Of a stretch of DNA of 64,000 bases, positions 46,192-57,101 are shown in pieces. The notes below the pieces were generated by a model that was not told the DNA's origin, did no database searches, and was given only the letters and a program-made list of their open reading frames with translations. The stretch comes from Methanobacterium veterum. Lineage in GTDB: Archaea; Methanobacteriota; Methanobacteria; Methanobacteriales; Methanobacteriaceae. The stretch is from NCBI RefSeq assembly GCF_000745485.1, contig NZ_JQJK01000015.1, forward strand, positions 1 to 64,000, given 5' to 3'. Position numbers and translations under genes: made by a program. The first letter of the stretch is position 1. Every line of letters begins with the position of its first letter.

Positions 46192-46689
46192 TTATTTAGA
46201 ATTTTGATCTTCTCTTTTTCTTATTACTGCATTGTCAGAGAGAAACTTGGAAATATAAGCTATTTTATCTTCAGATATCTTAACTGGCTTTTTAAGCAAC
46301 TCTTTTATATCTGGATTCACGTCTCCGACATCATTGGGATGTATAGTACCCGCTTCTCCGAATAATGCGTAAAGTGGACAAAAATCATGGCAATGGTAAC
46401 AATGCACACATTTTAAACTATTCAGCTCTGGCTTTTCTTTTTTAATGATACCTTCTATTACTTCAACAGGCTCTTCAAGGCTTACCATTTCTATCGCGCC
46501 TGTCGGGCATACATTTTTGCATCCAGAACATCCAATACAGGGTACTTCAGCAACCTTATCTGTAGGCACAATTTCTCCATTCAGGATTTTATTTCGAAGT
46601 TCCATATCAGTTACTCGATCTGATGCGAAAAGAATCCTTTTTATGTTGCTGTATATTCCCTCTAAAAATATGATGCCTAAGTTTTTCAT
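46192..46689 (-). CDS. ehbL: energy-converting hydrogenase B ferredoxin subunit L
   Basis: 165 residues. Two [4Fe-4S] motifs ([16 protein letters not shown] and [16 protein letters not shown]) with an amphipathic N-terminal helix. It is a NuoI-like electron-transfer subunit. The ATG overlaps the EhbK stop (ATGA), showing translational coupling, with GAGGTAG upstream. Confidence 0.9.
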   Translation of the reverse strand: MKNLGIIFLEGIYSNIKRILFASDRVTDMELRNKILNGEIVPTDKVAEVPCIGCSGCKNVCPTGAIEMVSLEEPVEVIEGIIKKEKPELNSLKCVHCYHCHDFCPLYALFGEAGTIHPNDVGDVNPDIKELLKKPVKISEDKIAYISKFLSDNAVIRKREDQNSK

Positions 46690-48041
46690 TTTGCTACCTC
46701 GAATTCTCTTTCAAATAGTATGGCTCGTGCAGGACATACATTGCTACATGCACCACAGTATATGCACTTTGAATCATCTACTGTAACCCTGCCCATTTCA
46801 TCTTCAGTAATTGCTTCTTCTGGACAGGTTTTAATACAAAGCTTACAGTTCATACATAACTTGTTTTCTACAAATACAAAACCATCTTTTATGGATTTTT
46901 TTCTCATTGTGGTTTGTGGAATTGCATCTTGAGGGCAGTGAATTGCACATTTTTCACATAGCACGCATTTTTCAAGATCTACTTCGATACTTCCCCTTTT
47001 AAGAGTAACTGCATCTTTTGGACATATTTCGGAACATATGCCGCAAGATATACAATCTTCAGACACATCACCTTTCCATGTAACTGTTTTGAAGCCCCTT
47101 GCTTCATTTACATCACATGCTTTAACACATCTGCCGCATGAAACACAGTATCCTTTAATAGGCCGTTCTTTTTCATCAGATACTCTTAATGTTCCTACTG
47201 GACAAGCATCTAGACATTCCATGGTGTCGCATTCCTCACAAAGTGAAGGGTCATAACGTATTTTACCATTTATCATCTGCAGCGCTCCATGTGTACATGC
47301 CTCGGTACACAAGCCGCAGTTTAAACATGAAATAATGCAGCCTTCAGCTTCTTTGGAGTTAGTATTCCTTTTAATCTTAAAGTCTTCAATGGATATTGCA
47401 TTGTTTGGACATTCTTTAACACATTTAAGGCAGAGGGTACACTTTGTTTCGTCTATTGTCCCGTTTGATATGGCGCCTGCAGGGCATACATCTTCACATA
47501 TTCTGCATTCCTGGCACACGCCTTCAAGGGTATTGTTGACTATAATGGCGTCTGTTGGGCAGTAATATTCGCATCTACCGCAGAATGTACACTTTTGCGT
47601 GTCTGTAATCACATTAACTCTGCTTGCTTTTCCTTCTTCTTTTTTAACCTTTATCTGCGGTGGGTTTGTAAGATTTAAAGATTCAAGGAATTTAATTTGT
47701 CTGTCTTCTATTACGTCATACGCGTCAACACGGGCACCAATTGGGCAGTTGTCTGCACATATTCCACATCTGGAACATATCCCTTTTACCAGATCTCCCT
47801 CAATTGATATGCTGCTTACAGGACAGGTTAACTCGCAGACTCCGCATGCGTTACATTTTGCCCTATCAACAACATAACCTCCATATCTATTTTTAAAAAT
47901 AGCTCTGTTGGGGCATGCTTCTTCACAAGCGCCACAGGTAATACAGCTGAATGCTTTACCGTCTATTAATCTAATGGCACCTGTGGGGCATTCTTTGATA
48001 CATTCTCCGATGCCTTCGCATTTTTTTGTTGATAAAAACAT
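46686..48041 (-). CDS. ehbK: energy-converting hydrogenase B polyferredoxin
   Basis: 451 residues, a string of about 14 CxxCxxCxxxCP-type [4Fe-4S] motifs with little else, for example [24 protein letters not shown] and [12 protein letters not shown]. One motif is atypical ([14 protein letters not shown], two residues longer) and another lacks the final proline. Polyferredoxins carry electrons between hydrogenase and soluble ferredoxin or other partners. GAGGG lies 8 bases upstream of the ATG. A 142-base gap separates it from ehbJ, the largest gap in the operon. Confidence 0.93.
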   Translation of the reverse strand: MFLSTKKCEGIGECIKECPTGAIRLIDGKAFSCITCGACEEACPNRAIFKNRYGGYVVDRAKCNACGVCELTCPVSSISIEGDLVKGICSRCGICADNCPIGARVDAYDVIEDRQIKFLESLNLTNPPQIKVKKEEGKASRVNVITDTQKCTFCGRCEYYCPTDAIIVNNTLEGVCQECRICEDVCPAGAISNGTIDETKCTLCLKCVKECPNNAISIEDFKIKRNTNSKEAEGCIISCLNCGLCTEACTHGALQMINGKIRYDPSLCEECDTMECLDACPVGTLRVSDEKERPIKGYCVSCGRCVKACDVNEARGFKTVTWKGDVSEDCISCGICSEICPKDAVTLKRGSIEVDLEKCVLCEKCAIHCPQDAIPQTTMRKKSIKDGFVFVENKLCMNCKLCIKTCPEEAITEDEMGRVTVDDSKCIYCGACSNVCPARAILFEREFEVAK

Positions 48042-48183
48042 AATCTTTACCCTCTAACTTTTTTTTCGAATGTTTAAACGTGATTTGGATCTTTGATTAT
48101 TGTGAAGTGTACTTACTACACTGCACTTCTAACTCTAAATCAATGTTTTTTAGATATTATTACCTTCTTGTTTTAAAGTCTTA

Positions 48184-48432
48184 TTATCTCCCGAAAGTTA
48201 ATTTACCAACGATTATACCTACAATGCCTGATAAAATTCCGGATGCTAAAGGAATATCTTGATAATATGGGAAAGGCCCCTGATAGTAAGCTATTATGAT
48301 TGCTACAATTACCACAATGGCATAAACTTCTTTATCAAACTTCAATTTACTTTCTGGAACTGGTTTTATTCTTGTTCCTAATATGAATCCCAGCAGAAAT
48401 CCAAGTACCAATGGACCAAGGTAGAAAATCAT
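48184..48432 (-). CDS. ehbJ: energy-converting hydrogenase B subunit J
   Basis: 82 residues with two to three hydrophobic segments ([17 protein letters not shown] and [17 protein letters not shown], then [14 protein letters not shown]). It is a small membrane subunit recognised by size and position between ehbI and ehbK. The ATG overlaps the ehbI stop by four bases. No cofactor motif. Confidence 0.75.
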   Translation of the reverse strand: MIFYLGPLVLGFLLGFILGTRIKPVPESKLKFDKEVYAIVVIVAIIIAYYQGPFPYYQDIPLASGILSGIVGIIVGKLTFGR

Positions 48433-48929
48433 TGTTCATCCTCTCCAAAAAGATTCTCACTTTGTTCATTGCTTCTAAGAAGTTTGTCACTCTCTAAGAA
48501 AGCTATTACCACTGCACTTAGACCAACTAACACTTTTAAACCCACTACAAAGTTCAGATAGGGTATAATTCCTGCATGTACGGGGTCAGGATAGTCAAAC
48601 AGGTTTTGTATGAATTGTGGTACTATATTGTAAAGATCAACACCAAGGTTGTACATGAAGAACCCTGAGAATACTAATCCTGCAAGTCCTAAAAATATAT
48701 AGCCTAAAGCGCCTGCACTTTCGAGGGATGCCATAAAGCTGTGTGAAATTTTGATGGGACTTTCTTCAAGTCCATAGACAATGATACAGAATATTATGCC
48801 TCCTGCTATCATTGCACCTCCCTGAAATCCTCCTCCAGGGGTTATATGTCCTCCAAGAATTGTATTTAGCCCTATGAGAATTATTATAAGTGATATTGGG
48901 AATACAAATAATTTAAGGATTGTACTCAT
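48429..48929 (-). CDS. ehbI: energy-converting hydrogenase B subunit I (MnhB/MrpB-like)
   Basis: 166 residues with four hydrophobic segments. [19 protein letters not shown] is the conserved MnhB/MrpB domain signature of Na+/H+ antiporter-related subunits. It is likely in the ion-translocating part of the complex. The start overlaps the ehbH stop by four bases; GGGGAGG is directly upstream. Confidence 0.85.
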   Translation of the reverse strand: MSTILKLFVFPISLIIILIGLNTILGGHITPGGGFQGGAMIAGGIIFCIIVYGLEESPIKISHSFMASLESAGALGYIFLGLAGLVFSGFFMYNLGVDLYNIVPQFIQNLFDYPDPVHAGIIPYLNFVVGLKVLVGLSAVVIAFLESDKLLRSNEQSENLFGEDEQ

Positions 48930-49213
48930 TTGTCTTCCTCCCCACCGTAATCAACTTTTCCTCTTCCAAATATAAGCAGTACAACAACAACTGCAGTTAC
49001 AAGTATCAGTGCTTCTCCAAGTGTATCATATCCTCTCCAGTCAAATACTACATTTGTAACCATGTTTGGAGCGATATGAGGGCCTATCCAGTTATAAATA
49101 TAACTTATTCCGGGGTTCAATATCTGATCAAACCCATATATGGTATGGAATAGTGTCACGGCGAATAATAATAATGAAATACTTGCAATAAGATTTCTTA
49201 ATCCCTCAGACAT
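48926..49213 (-). CDS. ehbH: energy-converting hydrogenase B subunit H (membrane)
   Basis: 95 residues with a hydrophobic N-terminal segment ([22 protein letters not shown]) and a second near the C-terminus ([18 protein letters not shown]). It resembles MrpA/MbhE-type small antiporter-related subunits ([14 protein letters not shown] is typical). Both ends overlap neighbours by four to eight bases. Assignment by order. Confidence 0.78.
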   Translation of the reverse strand: MSEGLRNLIASISLLLFAVTLFHTIYGFDQILNPGISYIYNWIGPHIAPNMVTNVVFDWRGYDTLGEALILVTAVVVVLLIFGRGKVDYGGEEDK

Positions 49214-49544
49214 TTAAACTCCCCCAGTAAAACAATACTGAAATGATTCCCAGCGCTAAAATTGTATAGAATACCATTCCATTAAGTGAATCATTTTGTT
49301 CTTCCTTTAATTTTGGCATGACAGGCATTGCAAAAAATGCTATTACAATTACCAGCAGAACTGCAACGATCATTAAAGCATTGTTGAAGAATCTTAACAT
49401 TATCACTGCAACCAAAAGGGATGATAAAAGCGTTATTTCTGCTGCTAACATTGATGAAGTCTCAATACTGGTTACAGGTTTATCTTCTCCATCCTGTCCT
49501 TGAACTTTCTTTATTCTGTTTATTATAATATCATAAATGCCCAT
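49206..49544 (-). CDS. ehbG: energy-converting hydrogenase B subunit G (membrane)
   Basis: 112 residues with a soluble N-terminal stretch ([13 protein letters not shown]) and three hydrophobic segments. Assigned by position between ehbF and ehbH. GAGGG precedes the ATG. No motif for cofactors; probably a structural membrane subunit. Confidence 0.75.
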   Translation of the reverse strand: MGIYDIIINRIKKVQGQDGEDKPVTSIETSSMLAAEITLLSSLLVAVIMLRFFNNALMIVAVLLVIVIAFFAMPVMPKLKEEQNDSLNGMVFYTILALGIISVLFYWGSLNV

Positions 49545-49558
49545 AGAATCCCTCTATT

Positions 49559-51055
49559 TTATATTACCAAGCTATTTGCCAGTCCCTGCAGGAAACCAGT
49601 TGCAACCTGTGGGAAAAGACCTAATATAATACATACAATCAGGAGTACAACCAGAGAGAATATGGTTGCTTTAGGTATTTTACCCTCTTTGATTTCAAGT
49701 TCTCTTGGTTTAGGCCTCATATAAACGGCATAAAATGCCTTCATAAATGTCATAAATGTCACAATACTTAGAAGTATCATGATTATACCTAGTTCAGGTA
49801 TTCCTGCACTTAAAGCTGATTGAATTAACATTAATTTGCTCTGGAATGCGTTGAGTGGTGGAACACCGGCCATTGCAAGCCCTGCTAAAAGTACAAGTAG
49901 GGCAGTTTTAGGTGTCTCTACCATCATTCCACCGAGTTTTCTGATATCACTTTCTTTTGTCTTATAAAGGATATTACCGAATCCTATGAACAAGAAAGCG
50001 GTTATCACTGCTTCATTTACTGCCTGGAAAAGCCCTGCTGTTATACTGGCTGCAGTTCCAATTCCCAGTCCTAATCCAATATAACCTAATTCACCAACAG
50101 CGAGATATCCAATAATCCTTTTGACATCGGTCTGCATGAGTGCCATGGTTATGCTGAGTATCATCGCAGCTAAAGATACGGCTATTATAAATACCTTTGA
50201 AAATGCCAGATATGAGAATATTCTGAGGATTATGACTCCAAGTGCTGCAAGTGTAAATACTGAAAATACCTGGAGCAAAGCAGCTCCATGAGGCAAAGCT
50301 TTACTGTATATATCTGATTTTATAGTATGGAATGGTGGGAGTCCTGATGCATAAAGCCATCCAAATGTTATAAGTGCACATGCCATAAGCAGTACCGGGT
50401 TTTTAGGATCTACTAATCCATGTTGTAGGGAATAAACTATATCTGTTATATTTACGTTACCTGTAACTCCTAGAAGGAGCGCTACTCCAAGTAATAGTAA
50501 TGGGGAAGCAATACTTCCTAGAATCATATATTTTAAGGCCGTCTCGTAACTGCCTTTAATTTTAGATGCAACCACAATACCAACCTGTGCTATTGCTGCA
50601 ATTTCAAAGAAGACATAAAGGTTGAATATGTCATCTGTAAGGAGAATTGCAGTCATTGCAGCTGTTCCCATAAACATCAGGAATGCATAGACTCCAGAAG
50701 CTTTTTTTGTTTCGCTTAAAGACGTAAATATTGCTAAAAATGCAATTAAGCCCAATATAAATATTAAAATCTGCTGAGCACTACCAAATGAATAGACTAT
50801 GCCCATATGGAACAGGTTTAACGCAGAATTTGTAATGAAAGCTGGTAATCCCTGTGCTAGCGTGGGACTGTTTGCTAATGTGCTATACCCTCCTACGTAG
50901 TGAAAACCGTAGGTTGTAACTAAAGGTATAATCGGTAAAGCTAAAGCTACTACAATTGAGAGTATTTTTACAATACGGTCCTTTGTATGGAACAGGTTTA
51001 AAAGCAATGCACATGTAATTGGAATTATAACCATGAGTGGAATTAATGGGTTCAT
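49559..51055 (-). CDS. ehbF: energy-converting hydrogenase B ion-translocating subunit F (NuoN/MrpD-like)
   Basis: 498 residues from the ATG at 51055, with about 14 hydrophobic segments. Conserved antiporter residues include a Lys in [19 protein letters not shown] and a Glu-rich channel part ([14 protein letters not shown]); [21 protein letters not shown] is the family signature. The longer frame from 51076 lacks a ribosome site and adds a hydrophilic stub, while GGGGG lies before the chosen ATG. It is the main proton or sodium translocator of the complex. Confidence 0.93.
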   Translation of the reverse strand: MNPLIPLMVIIPITCALLLNLFHTKDRIVKILSIVVALALPIIPLVTTYGFHYVGGYSTLANSPTLAQGLPAFITNSALNLFHMGIVYSFGSAQQILIFILGLIAFLAIFTSLSETKKASGVYAFLMFMGTAAMTAILLTDDIFNLYVFFEIAAIAQVGIVVASKIKGSYETALKYMILGSIASPLLLLGVALLLGVTGNVNITDIVYSLQHGLVDPKNPVLLMACALITFGWLYASGLPPFHTIKSDIYSKALPHGAALLQVFSVFTLAALGVIILRIFSYLAFSKVFIIAVSLAAMILSITMALMQTDVKRIIGYLAVGELGYIGLGLGIGTAASITAGLFQAVNEAVITAFLFIGFGNILYKTKESDIRKLGGMMVETPKTALLVLLAGLAMAGVPPLNAFQSKLMLIQSALSAGIPELGIIMILLSIVTFMTFMKAFYAVYMRPKPRELEIKEGKIPKATIFSLVVLLIVCIILGLFPQVATGFLQGLANSLVI

Positions 51056-51142
51056 AGTTCGCCCCCAATTAACCATTTAGGTGTATTCAAAGACAGATTA
51101 ATGTGATTTTGAATATCTGTGTTTTTTATTCCGGACATCTTT

Positions 51143-51505
51143 TTACTCTCCAAGAATCTTTGACGCGTTTATTGACCCGTACTTTTTGTATAGTAGTATT
51201 ATTAAACCGAGCATTACAGCCAGTGTACTTGCCCCAATTACAATACTGGTGAGAACTAAAGCAAATGGGAGTGGATATGATGCATTTTGGGCAAACTGGT
51301 CAATTACCATGCCTGGCATGAAAATATACACGATCCCGCCGGCTTTATATCCCATTGTGATAATGAATAGATTTACTCCATCTGCAATAAAGGCTAGCCC
51401 TATGACTTTTTTTATTAAATTATCAATAAATAAAGCGGCAAATATGCCTATTATTATTAATGCCCCTGATGTAAAAAACGATGCAAGCTGTGTATCTATA
51501 ACCAT
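51143..51505 (-). CDS. ehbE: energy-converting hydrogenase B subunit E (MrpC/NuoK-like)
   Basis: 120 residues with three hydrophobic segments; [19 protein letters not shown] and [26 protein letters not shown] match MnhC/NuoK-type subunits, including conserved acidic and basic residues within the membrane. It is 87 bases upstream of ehbF. GAGGG precedes the ATG at 6 bases. Confidence 0.82.
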   Translation of the reverse strand: MVIDTQLASFFTSGALIIIGIFAALFIDNLIKKVIGLAFIADGVNLFIITMGYKAGGIVYIFMPGMVIDQFAQNASYPLPFALVLTSIVIGASTLAVMLGLIILLYKKYGSINASKILGE

Positions 51506-51534
51506 GATAATCCCTCAAGATGCAATAAATGTAA

Positions 51535-51771
51535 CTATTCTTCCTCCATTCTACGTGTTTTCTTAACTGCGAGTGCAATAAATACGGGTATTATAGCTGA
51601 ACCTACAATTGCTTGAGTTAATGCTACATCTGGAGCCAGTAAGTATTGGAACAGAAAAGCAATTGCAGTTCCTGAAATTCCAGTTAATATGGCAGCTTTA
51701 AGGAGATCTCTTTGAATTAAAGCTATAATTGCTCCGAAGACTGCTATAATCATTAATATGTAATCAATCAT
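51535..51771 (-). CDS. ehbD: energy-converting hydrogenase B subunit D (MnhB/DUF4040-like)
   Basis: 78 residues from the ATG at 51771, where GGAGAGG lies 6 bases upstream; nine additional codons in the frame would overlap the site. Two or three hydrophobic segments with [32 protein letters not shown], a DUF4040/MbhD-type signature. It overlaps the end of ehbC by eight bases. Confidence 0.82.
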   Translation of the reverse strand: MIDYILMIIAVFGAIIALIQRDLLKAAILTGISGTAIAFLFQYLLAPDVALTQAIVGSAIIPVFIALAVKKTRRMEEE

Positions 51772-52039
51772 TTTTTTCCTCTCCATAATAATAAGCATTA
51801 GCTATAGCATGAGATGCGAGCGGTGTAAGGAATAAGTATATAATAGCTAAAAAAGGCTGGTAAAGGGCAATTAACGCCACGATACATGCCATATCTGTAA
51901 CACCAAGCATGTGTATCCTTGCATAGAGAATTTTATCTTTATCATCTTTGTATCTAATTAGTCCAATTGCTGTAAGGACTATGAGGATTGCAGCTATTAT
52001 CATTACCGCTGATCTTATCAAAGTTATTATATCATCCAA
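51764..52039 (-). CDS. ehbC: energy-converting hydrogenase B subunit C (MnhG-like)
   Basis: 91 residues with three hydrophobic segments. [30 protein letters not shown] is the MnhG/PhaG family signature (RxxDxxxRLHA-like). The start is a TTG at 52039 with GGATGG 3-4 bases upstream; no ATG lies nearby. It follows ehbB after a single base. Confidence 0.85.
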   Translation of the reverse strand: MDDIITLIRSAVMIIAAILIVLTAIGLIRYKDDKDKILYARIHMLGVTDMACIVALIALYQPFLAIIYLFLTPLASHAIANAYYYGEEKND

Positions 52040-52040
52040 A

Positions 52041-52301
52041 TTACCATCCCCGTATAACCTTTGAAAACGCTATGGTACCTATAGGGCCCAGAATAACCAG
52101 TGCAAGGGCTATAGTCTCACAATATAATATTCCATAAACTTGTCCTATTAAAACTAATAATGTTGCTACTGCAATACTCAAACCAAGCAGCCCTACAATA
52201 CCCATGGATATGGTTTTCCTTGTTGAAATCCGTATTGTAGCAATTGCATAGATTGCAAGTGCCCCCATCAAAATGTATTCAGATATCGTTAGTATATCCA
52301 T
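52041..52301 (-). CDS. ehbB: energy-converting hydrogenase B subunit B (MnhF-like)
   Basis: 86 residues with three hydrophobic segments; [23 protein letters not shown] matches MnhF/MrpF proteins. AGGTG lies upstream of the ATG at 4 bases. It lies 15 bases after ehbA and one base before ehbC. Confidence 0.82.
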   Translation of the reverse strand: MDILTISEYILMGALAIYAIATIRISTRKTISMGIVGLLGLSIAVATLLVLIGQVYGILYCETIALALVILGPIGTIAFSKVIRGW

Positions 52302-52316
52302 TTTAACACCTTTTAT

Positions 52317-52631
52317 TTACTCTAGCCACCCTTTAATATATGGTTCAAAGGGAATTACATCCTCTTTTTTTCTTGGAACGATTGTTGCAACTTTTATAAT
52401 GCAGTTTTCAGTGTCTACATCAATTGAAAGTGTACCTGGGGTTAAAGTTATGCTATTTGCAAGTATAACCTGAGAAATTGGCCTTTTAAGTTCAGTTTCA
52501 ATTTCTATTATTTCTGGTTCGACTTTACCATTCAACGTTCTTCCTGCTACATCTAAAGTAGCTTTTATAATCTCTATAATAAGTACGATGAAATAAGCAA
52601 TTGCATAAAACATTTTGAATATGATATTCAT
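52317..52631 (-). CDS. ehbA: energy-converting hydrogenase B subunit A (MnhE-like)
   Basis: 104 residues from the ATG at 52631 (GAGAGG 7 bases upstream; the longer frame runs upstream from 52664). An N-terminal hydrophobic segment (MFYAIAYFIVLIIEIIKATLDV) and a soluble part, SQVILANSITLTPGTLSIDVDTENC, match the MnhE/MrpE family. It is the first gene of the ehb operon; the promoter should lie in the A/T-rich stretch near 52.65-52.75 kb. Confidence 0.83.
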   Translation of the reverse strand: MNIIFKMFYAIAYFIVLIIEIIKATLDVAGRTLNGKVEPEIIEIETELKRPISQVILANSITLTPGTLSIDVDTENCIIKVATIVPRKKEDVIPFEPYIKGWLE

Positions 52632-52839
52632 GGAGTAACCTCTCTTTGCAAACAATGTAATCATTTAATTTTTATGGCTTAAGGTGAAATTAGGCCATCA
52701 CCTTGAAAATCAACCATTATATCATGTAATTATAATGATAAAACATGATATATAAAGCTACCCCTTTTATCTTTGGATGACTAGTGTGCCCTAATTTATT
52801 ACTCAAAAACAGGAACCACTTTAACTTCATGATCCTAAA

Positions 52840-53520
52840 TCAAAATAGGGTACTGTTAAACTTAAAAACATAAATAAAGGCTAAAAATGCCCATAATATA
52901 AATAAAATGGTTCCATAATTTTTTTTAAATTTTTTAGATGATAGTGGACTAAATAATCGTATTCCGCTGGGAGTGAAAAGATCAAGTAGTATGTGGCTTA
53001 AAGACCCAATTAATACAGCTAAAAATGCATAAAACAGGTTTAAGTCTGGATTTTTTGTTATAATTATTCCAACAGGCACCAGAATAAAAAAAGGCAGTAA
53101 AAATTTTTTATTTAAAGTTACAATGCCTAAAATGACAGAAATTACAATTAGGCTGATCTTTTCATCTATATTAAACCCATGAAGTAATGCATAAATTCCA
53201 ATGATGGAAAAAGCAAGTAAAAATGACAGGGCCAGCACTCCGAATATGGAATGTACAAATCCCCTGTGTTTTGATAAATAGAAGATAAATGCCATTACAA
53301 TTAATGAAATTCCTATTAAAAATGGCAGTTTCAAAATATAAAGCGAAAGTGTCAGTAAAACCCCTAATACTGCTAGAAGAATTAGATCGTTCTTCCGTAT
53401 GTGGTGGTCCATGTCTATCATGGACGCTCCAATTAATGCAAGTGAAAGATAGAAGATATCGTGAACGAATGGTATTGTTATTATTATGGAGAAGAGGGCA
53501 TGTTTTTTGTAAGACGGCAT
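52840..53520 (-). CDS. membrane-bound metal-dependent hydrolase-like protein (DUF457/YdjM type)
   Basis: 226 residues from the ATG at 53520 (GTGAT 4 bases upstream; the frame extends three codons further). About eight hydrophobic segments. Conserved polar positions KKHALFS, IDMDHH, KHRGFVHS and GSLSHILLDLFTPSGIRLFSPL match the YdjM/LexA-regulated membrane hydrolase family, whose His/Asp residues may bind metal. Function not established. It is monocistronic. Confidence 0.8.
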   Translation of the reverse strand: MPSYKKHALFSIIITIPFVHDIFYLSLALIGASMIDMDHHIRKNDLILLAVLGVLLTLSLYILKLPFLIGISLIVMAFIFYLSKHRGFVHSIFGVLALSFLLAFSIIGIYALLHGFNIDEKISLIVISVILGIVTLNKKFLLPFFILVPVGIIITKNPDLNLFYAFLAVLIGSLSHILLDLFTPSGIRLFSPLSSKKFKKNYGTILFILWAFLAFIYVFKFNSTLF

Positions 53521-53570
53521 TTTAATCACTGTAATAGAAAAATAATGGATTATTAGTGGTGAAATTGAAT

Positions 53571-54290
53571 TTAAATTATATCAAAATATTTTAAGTAGGA
53601 TATCATCTGCAGGTAAGACCGTTCCTGGCTTTTATTGGTTACTAGCCCATTTTGTGATACAACTTCACATGTCACGGCCGGGACTCCTTCAAGATTACAT
53701 TCATCTTCAAGCGCTCCATTGTATAGGGCGCCGGCTTCTTTATGGCATATTATTTTTGAAGAAGTAGACTCTGTTATGTACTTTGCTATCAAATAGCTTT
53801 TATAACATGGGCTTTTAGAACAAAAAACACTTTCAACCCCGGGATTGCTCCCGGGTTTGGTGGAATGAAAATCACCTACCGCACTTATTTTAAGGTCTTT
53901 AATGGCATTTAATATATTATTAGATATAAATCCTCCCTTTGAAGCGGCTCTATTCATATCTACTCCTTTAAATCTCCTTGAATTTTCCATAGTGGCATGG
54001 GGTACTGCAAAAGGTATTATGTAAATTGTTCCATTTAGATCTTGATATGATAAATTTGCTATAAGCCTGGCTGCAGCTGCCTGCGGTGGGAGTTCATTTC
54101 CATGTATTCCTGCAGTTATCATTATTTTTGGAAATCCGTGGCCTATTTTTAAAAGGGGAGTTCCAGATTTTGCTGTTTGAACTAAGTCAGCTATGATTTC
54201 ACTTTCAGGAACATGTTCCATTAAGTGAATATTTTTTTCAATTTCTCCCTTAGTTTCATTAGATATTGTAGTTATATTTTTGATAGCCAT
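53571..54290 (-). CDS. M14-type deacylase/succinylglutamate desuccinylase-like protein
   Basis: 239 residues. ITAGIHGNELPPQAAAARLI holds the HxxE zinc motif, FHSTKPGSNPG the third His, and EGVPAVTCEVVS a likely catalytic Glu region. The family cleaves N-acyl groups from amino acids or trims peptides. No signal sequence, so it acts in the cytoplasm. It is divergent from argG, 81 bases away. It is only distantly similar to the broken M14-like gene at the left end. Confidence 0.82.
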   Translation of the reverse strand: MAIKNITTISNETKGEIEKNIHLMEHVPESEIIADLVQTAKSGTPLLKIGHGFPKIMITAGIHGNELPPQAAAARLIANLSYQDLNGTIYIIPFAVPHATMENSRRFKGVDMNRAASKGGFISNNILNAIKDLKISAVGDFHSTKPGSNPGVESVFCSKSPCYKSYLIAKYITESTSSKIICHKEAGALYNGALEDECNLEGVPAVTCEVVSQNGLVTNKSQERSYLQMISYLKYFDII

Positions 54291-54371
54291 ACTTCCACCA
54301 AGTTTAAATTGATAATTGTTTATAGTTATCTTATATTTTTATAGACTCATATAAATAATCAAGGTGAAATA

Positions 54372-55553
54372 ATGAAAAAAGTTGTTCTCGCATTCAGTGG
54401 AGGTCTAGATACATCAGTGTGCATCAAGTTACTTGAAGAAAAATATGACATGGAAGTTGTAACAGCATGCGTAGATGTAGGACAGCCTGAAGATGAAATA
54501 GAAAGACCAGCGTCAGCTGCAGATAAAATAGGCGTTTCAAAACATTATACTATAGATGCAAAGGATGAATTTGCAGAAGATTTTATATTCAAAGCAATTA
54601 AAGCTAATGCATTATATGAAGGATATCCATTAAGCACTGCACTTGCAAGGCCGTTAATAGCGATGAAAATCGTAGAACTTGCTAAAAAAGAAGGTGCAGA
54701 CGCAATAGCTCATGGATGCACTGGTAAAGGTAACGACCAGTTTAGATTTGAAGCTATGATAAGATCTAAATCCAATGCAGATATAATAGCTCCAATAAGG
54801 GATTTAAATCTTACCCGAACAGAAGAAGTAAAATATGCAAAGGACCATGGTATTCCTCTTGCTTCTGATAAACTTTACAGTATCGATGAAAACATATGGG
54901 GAAGATCCATAGAAGGAGATATCCTGGAAGACCCAATGGTTGAAACACCAGAAGAAGCATTCAGCTGGACAAATTCAACTGAAGATGCTCCAGATGAAGC
55001 ACAGGTACTGGAAATCAAATTTGAAAACGGGGTGCCTGTAGCTTTAGATAATGAAGAAATGAAACCTCTGGATATAATTGGAAAATGCAACGAAATTGCA
55101 GGTAAGCACGGTGTTGGTAGAATTGATATTATTGAGGACAGAATAATTGGCCTCAAATCAAGGGAAAATTACGAAGTACCTGGAGCAATTTTACTTATAA
55201 CTGCTCACAAAGCATTAGAACAGCTCACACTTACAAGAAGCGAGCTTAAATTCGCTGCATACATTTCAGAAATCTATTCTGAACTTGTATATGATGGACT
55301 GTGGCATGATCCTCTAAGGGAAGACCTTGACAGCGCTGTTGATAACATGCAGAGAAGGGTAACTGGAACTGTAAGAGTGAAACTCCACAAAGGAAACATG
55401 AGGATACTTGGAAGGGAATCTCCTTACAGTATTTACAGTGAAGAAGCAGTTTCCTTTGAAGACAAAGGAATAGACCAGCGTGAAATGACTGGAATGGTCA
55501 AAAACTACGGTATGCAGGCTGCAACATATAATAAGATATGTAAAAAGGACTAA
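54372..55553 (+). CDS. argG: argininosuccinate synthase
   Basis: 393 residues. It joins citrulline and aspartate with ATP in arginine synthesis. The N-terminal ATP loop [16 protein letters not shown], the segment [12 protein letters not shown] and [12 protein letters not shown] are diagnostic. AGGTGAAATAATG supports the start. A hairpin terminator follows directly. The protein is full length, with nothing unusual. Confidence 0.97.
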   Translation: MKKVVLAFSGGLDTSVCIKLLEEKYDMEVVTACVDVGQPEDEIERPASAADKIGVSKHYTIDAKDEFAEDFIFKAIKANALYEGYPLSTALARPLIAMKIVELAKKEGADAIAHGCTGKGNDQFRFEAMIRSKSNADIIAPIRDLNLTRTEEVKYAKDHGIPLASDKLYSIDENIWGRSIEGDILEDPMVETPEEAFSWTNSTEDAPDEAQVLEIKFENGVPVALDNEEMKPLDIIGKCNEIAGKHGVGRIDIIEDRIIGLKSRENYEVPGAILLITAHKALEQLTLTRSELKFAAYISEIYSELVYDGLWHDPLREDLDSAVDNMQRRVTGTVRVKLHKGNMRILGRESPYSIYSEEAVSFEDKGIDQREMTGMVKNYGMQAATYNKICKKD

Positions 55554-55577
55554 TGTCCTTTGTTTTTATTTTTTATT
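55544..55577 (+). terminator. intrinsic-type terminator of argG
   Basis: Arms AAAGGAC (55544-55550) and GTCCTTT (55555-55561) with loop TAAT, overlapping the stop codon, are followed by GTTTTTATTTTTTATTT. The stem plus T-rich tail is the clearest terminator in the window. Confidence 0.75.
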
Positions 55578-55690
55578 TGCATTTTGAATCGTATACTATT
55601 TTAAATAAAATTTATCAGCTTTAAACCTTTTTTAAGTATTCAGTATGCTATGGATTAATATGCGGCTGTTATCTAAAAAATAAAGGCTAT

Positions 55691-56812
55691 TTAATTAAAT
55701 ATTGGTTTATCTATAAAGAAAAGATTACTTATTTCTTGTTTATATGTTTCCAGAGATTCTTTAGATGAATCTATCCTTAGTTTAGAGGTAGTTCCGTCAT
55801 CTTCTTCCCAATTTTCATTCCAGTAACTTACAGCTTTAATTCTTGGATATTTTCCATTTTTTATTGATTCAAGTGCTTCTTTTATCCATTGAGGTTTATC
55901 TTTCCCTTCGTTAACTCCAAATTCCAAAACTGCAAGTGGTTTTGTTTTAGATATTGATTCCAGTTGGGGGTATGCATCATCCATAATTTCAGTGAAATTT
56001 TCCCCTTCTTCCCCTGCATACGTATATCCATATACACTTACGCCAATCCAGTCTATATAGTCATCTCCAGGATAATAAGTGCTGTAATTATTCCATGATT
56101 CAGCGGGTTCGGTATCTGCATCGACATGGAAGACCCATGTAATATTAGTTGTTCCTTCTTCTCTGAATATATTTATTATATGTCTGTATGCATCACGGTA
56201 CTTTTCAGGTCCGTCAGCAAGATTAGGGTCACCGTATTTATCTTTGACCCCACCGCCGTTACAAATTCCGCTCCAGTAAAACCAGTTGCCGTTCATTTCA
56301 CATGCAAAATCAATCATTATGGGTATTTTTGTTTGTTTTACTTCACGAGCGTATTCTCTTAACTGGTTATCGAAATCTCCATCTATTATTTTTTGAAGGC
56401 TGTAGTTTGGATCAGGTTTATAAACTAGATTAGATTCGTCAATTTCATCAAGGCTAGTTCTGGGCATCATCCGGATGTAAGGAACAGCACCTTGATCATG
56501 AATTGTTTCTACAGCTGTTTTAGGGAATGTAACATTACTTTCGCCCCAGTTATCTGAAAAGGCCGCCCAAACAATGGATTTATTTGCCAACTTTTCAAAG
56601 TTACTGATTCTTTTTGAAGTTACATTGTCTTCAGAACCTCCAAAATCAGGGAAAGCAGAATGATAAACACCTTTAGATGGCGGCTGAAGTTTAACCATTC
56701 CTTGATTTCCTTCAGATTTTTCATTAACACATCCAGACACTAAAAGAGTGAATAAAGTTATTATTAGAATGATTATTGGAATAATTTTTTTAAAAATACG
56801 GGCCATCTCCAT
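55691..56812 (-). CDS. GH26-like glycoside hydrolase, lipoprotein
   Basis: 373 residues. The N-terminal hydrophobic segment ends with the lipobox LLVSGC, so it is likely a lipid-anchored exported protein. The catalytic-domain segments IMIDFACEMNGNWFYWSG (with acid/base Glu in the CEMNG motif) and PLAVLEFGVNEGKD (likely nucleophile Glu) match GH26 beta-mannanase-like TIM barrels. Such enzymes are unexpected for a CO2/H2-living methanogen; it may remodel the cell's own envelope or biofilm polysaccharide. Start: two nearby ATGs (56812 and 56806); ribosome site unclear. Confidence 0.8.
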   Translation of the reverse strand: MEMARIFKKIIPIIILIITLFTLLVSGCVNEKSEGNQGMVKLQPPSKGVYHSAFPDFGGSEDNVTSKRISNFEKLANKSIVWAAFSDNWGESNVTFPKTAVETIHDQGAVPYIRMMPRTSLDEIDESNLVYKPDPNYSLQKIIDGDFDNQLREYAREVKQTKIPIMIDFACEMNGNWFYWSGICNGGGVKDKYGDPNLADGPEKYRDAYRHIINIFREEGTTNITWVFHVDADTEPAESWNNYSTYYPGDDYIDWIGVSVYGYTYAGEEGENFTEIMDDAYPQLESISKTKPLAVLEFGVNEGKDKPQWIKEALESIKNGKYPRIKAVSYWNENWEEDDGTTSKLRIDSSKESLETYKQEISNLFFIDKPIFN

Positions 56813-57101
56813 TTTTTATATCATTTACTGCACTATTGGATAAACCTATGGTTATGTGTTTTGAAAATACATTAAGGTGCGGTTTGAGCAATAAAACAGT
56901 CTTTTAAATTATTGTTTTGTTATTAAAAGGTTTATGTGTATATTTAAGACAATATGTCCATATTGGAGCTTTTATAAAATTTGTAAAATCAAAAAATTAA
57001 TTATAATAAAATTTATTTTTAGTGACCATTTTTCCCCAAAAGCAAAAATAAATCCACAAAAACTTTATTAAGTTCTTTAACTAATATAAAGACGTGATAA
57101 A
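56813..57101. other. intergenic region, divergent genes, no gene seen
   Basis: About 290 A/T-rich bases between the GH26-like lipoprotein and the BofA-like gene; it must hold both promoters. TATA-like TTAACTAATATAAAG lies about 20-30 bases before the ATG at 57102. Confidence 0.4.

Noticed and set aside
46720..47877. Several plus-strand frames opposite the polyferredoxin gene
   Set aside because: Caused by the repetitive Cys/Gly codons of ehbK; no start sites, no family similarity.
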